DNA from: a virus
Reading direction: 5' to 3' (one strand)
DNA length: 20,803 bases
Virus record (IMG/VR): IMGVR_UViG_3300042987_001554
Coordinates: 1 to 20,803 of that record
The position numbers and the translations under genes are program-made. A model generated the notes under the pieces. It searched no databases, was not told where the DNA came from, and saw nothing but the letters and a program-made list of their open reading frames with translations. This document shows positions 19,821 through 20,803 of the stretch, piece after piece (position 1 is the first letter of the stretch; each line of letters opens with the position of its first letter).

Positions 19821-19869
19821 TTAGAAATACCAACCTATCAATCACTCAGCAAATCTTAAATCAAATATC

Positions 19870-20103
19870 ATGACAGACCAACAGCACGCAAACAACTTTA
19901 TGTTCCTAGTTGCGAAGAAAATCTCAAGCGTTCGCTACATGACACAAGAGGAGGCGGACGCATTCATGTGGGACAAACGCCCACTAGTTATTCGATTCAC
20001 TGACGGCTCTTTCCTCATCCCACAAATGGATGACGAGGGCAACAACGGCGGGGCTATGTTTCACCAAGTCAACGGCAAAGAGACAATCATCTACACACTA
20101 TGA
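19870..20103 (+). CDS. Small phage protein (77 aa)
   Basis: Helix then beta: NNFMFLVAKKISSVRYMTQE, EADAFMWDKRPLVIRFTDGS, FLIPQMDDEGNNGGAMFHQV, ending TIIYTL. The FxDGSxLIPQxDDEGNNGG stretch looks like a conserved single domain; similar small proteins occur in phage accessory regions, in my recollection, without known role. ATG 19870 has an A-rich leader after the palindromic element at the previous gene's end. Confidence 0.75.
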   Translation: MTDQQHANNFMFLVAKKISSVRYMTQEEADAFMWDKRPLVIRFTDGSFLIPQMDDEGNNGGAMFHQVNGKETIIYTL

Positions 20104-20156
20104 CACAGATAGAAAAAGCAGTTAATAGTTCTTCAAAGACACAAGAAAATCAATAA
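20100..20156 (+). CDS. Remnant mini-frame (18 aa)
   Basis: ATG 20100 overlaps the preceding TGA by 4 nt and opens MTQIEKAVNSSSKTQENQ. Its second half comes from a truncated palindromic element. The overlap style is that of real genes here, so this may be a gene fragment cut short by the element, or only a coupling leader for the next gene. Confidence 0.25.
   Translation: MTQIEKAVNSSSKTQENQ
20128..20142 (-). repeat. Palindromic element, copy 13 (decayed)
   Basis: The plus strand reads GTTCTTCAAAGACAC: reverse-orientation form with one base lost and one changed in the left arm. Confidence 0.6.
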
Positions 20157-20161
20157 CTAAA

Positions 20162-20698
20162 ATGAACTACCAAACAATACAAGTAGATGACATCTCGGTA
20201 GAGGTGTTCTACGACCAGTATGCAGAGTCACCACGTCAGTGGGACAACATGACCAAGTTTATTATGTTTCACAGGCTGTACAATCTACCTCATGAAGTGG
20301 ACATACACCATCAAAATTACTCAAGTTGGGATGAGATGGAGGCGGAGTTGCAACAGATGTACAAGTGGGTGTATCCGGTGTACATGTACGACCATAGTGG
20401 ATTGGCATTCTCTATCAATTCCTTTACATGCAGGTTTGACTCAGGGCAGGTGGGATTTGTTGTATGCAATGAGGGAGAAGAATCCGATGCATGTGCATGG
20501 GCGAAGTCAGAACTACAGATATACAGCGAATATATCAATGGCAATGTGTTTGGATTCTCAGTTCAAGAGAATGGTGAGTACATTCATGCATGCGGTGGAT
20601 TCTATGGCAGTGACTTCGATGAGAATGGAATGATGTACGAACTAGAAGCAGGCTTGGGTGAAGAAGTAGCAACCAAAATTAAACAAGAATTGATATGA
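20162..20698 (+). CDS. Conserved-type phage protein (178 aa)
   Basis: Contains YDQYAESPRQWDNMTKFIMF and HRLYNL, then PVYMYDHSGLAFSINSFTCR and FDSGQVGFVV, then a Gly/acidic C-terminal half with FGFSVQENGEYIHACGGFYG. The SPRxWDNxxxxxxxHxxYNLxxE...LYxYDHSGxxxS...DSGQVGF pattern is that of a phage family I recall from many unrelated phages, function unknown. No palindromic element inside. ATG of the next gene overlaps its TGA by 4 nt. Confidence 0.8.
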   Translation: MNYQTIQVDDISVEVFYDQYAESPRQWDNMTKFIMFHRLYNLPHEVDIHHQNYSSWDEMEAELQQMYKWVYPVYMYDHSGLAFSINSFTCRFDSGQVGFVVCNEGEESDACAWAKSELQIYSEYINGNVFGFSVQENGEYIHACGGFYGSDFDENGMMYELEAGLGEEVATKIKQELI

Positions 20699-20803
20699 AA
20701 ATCTATGTATTAGCAGGGCAGAACGCAATCCGTCACTACCTTGAGGACGACTACCGAATGACGGCAATGTGCATTCTCGGTGGAGAAGGAATGCTTACCG
20801 AGG
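20695..20803 (+). CDS. Partial gene at right edge (at least 36 aa)
   Basis: ATG 20695 (4-nt overlap with the previous TGA) opens MKIYVLAGQNAIRHYLEDDY and stays open to the edge. Too short to identify; the first strand plus an AGQNA turn could belong to a small alpha/beta protein. The overlap style supports it being real. Confidence 0.6.
   Translation, partial: MKIYVLAGQNAIRHYLEDDYRMTAMCILGGEGMLTE

Noticed and set aside
14814-20142. CRISPR array
   Set aside because: The palindromes are irregularly spaced, lie inside genes and have no spacer-like units between them; no cas genes.

Overview
The window looks like part of the genome of a tailed bacteriophage (Caudoviricetes) of a Bacteroidota host. 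Support for the phage: a terminase large subunit, tail-fibre and spike-type proteins, and a compact lysis cassette. Support for the host phylum: nearly all starts lack Shine-Dalgarno sequences and sit in A-rich leaders, promoter-like sites match the Bacteroidota TTG...TAnnTTTG consensus, and several small conserved proteins are of types I associate with Bacteroidota phages. The last point is from memory, not from a search.

Left arm (1-11256, minus strand, read right to left). This is a dense late block, mostly with 1-7 nt gene overlaps. In transcription order it holds three small basic or Cys-containing proteins, a 56-aa CGC-motif protein, a spike-base-like protein, a fibre, a duplicated receptor-binding cassette (two lectin-like fibres each followed by a small poly-proline protein), and a lysis cassette (TM/coiled-coil protein, thioredoxin-fold protein without CxxC, tiny basic protein, holin candidate, u-spanin, M15 peptidase). 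After a hairpin terminator come structural or accessory genes, a protein that looks like two fused GroES barrels, a putative small terminase and the large terminase, which runs off the left edge.

Centre (11257-14491). A 44-bp divergent promoter region separates the late block from a rightward winged-helix-like gene. That gene converges with a groES-groEL operon on the minus strand, which has a near-perfect Bacteroidota promoter. Upstream of groEL is about 600 bp of AT-rich non-coding DNA with repeated ATGTT/AACAT motifs, including four ATGTTGAAA copies at exact 21-bp spacing. A small minus-strand gene with its own promoter and terminator follows.

Right arm (14860-20803, plus strand) appears to be an early or accessory module of small genes, mostly of unknown function, plus one RadC/JAMM protein. 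Three sites share the arrangement TTGTCAT-N10-TAnnTTTG and look like a phage promoter class. The outstanding feature is a 16-bp palindrome, GTGTCTTTGAAGACAC and close variants, present in about 13 copies between 14814 and 20142 and not seen elsewhere in the window. Copies lie between genes and inside genes, where they are translated as VSLKTR, VFEDT or VSSKT. Several are followed by a second hairpin whose sequence differs while pairing is kept, then by a CGTTAAACTAAA leader. In three genes the element supplies the C-terminus and the stop codon. This dispersed, protein-coding palindromic element is the best candidate for something undescribed.
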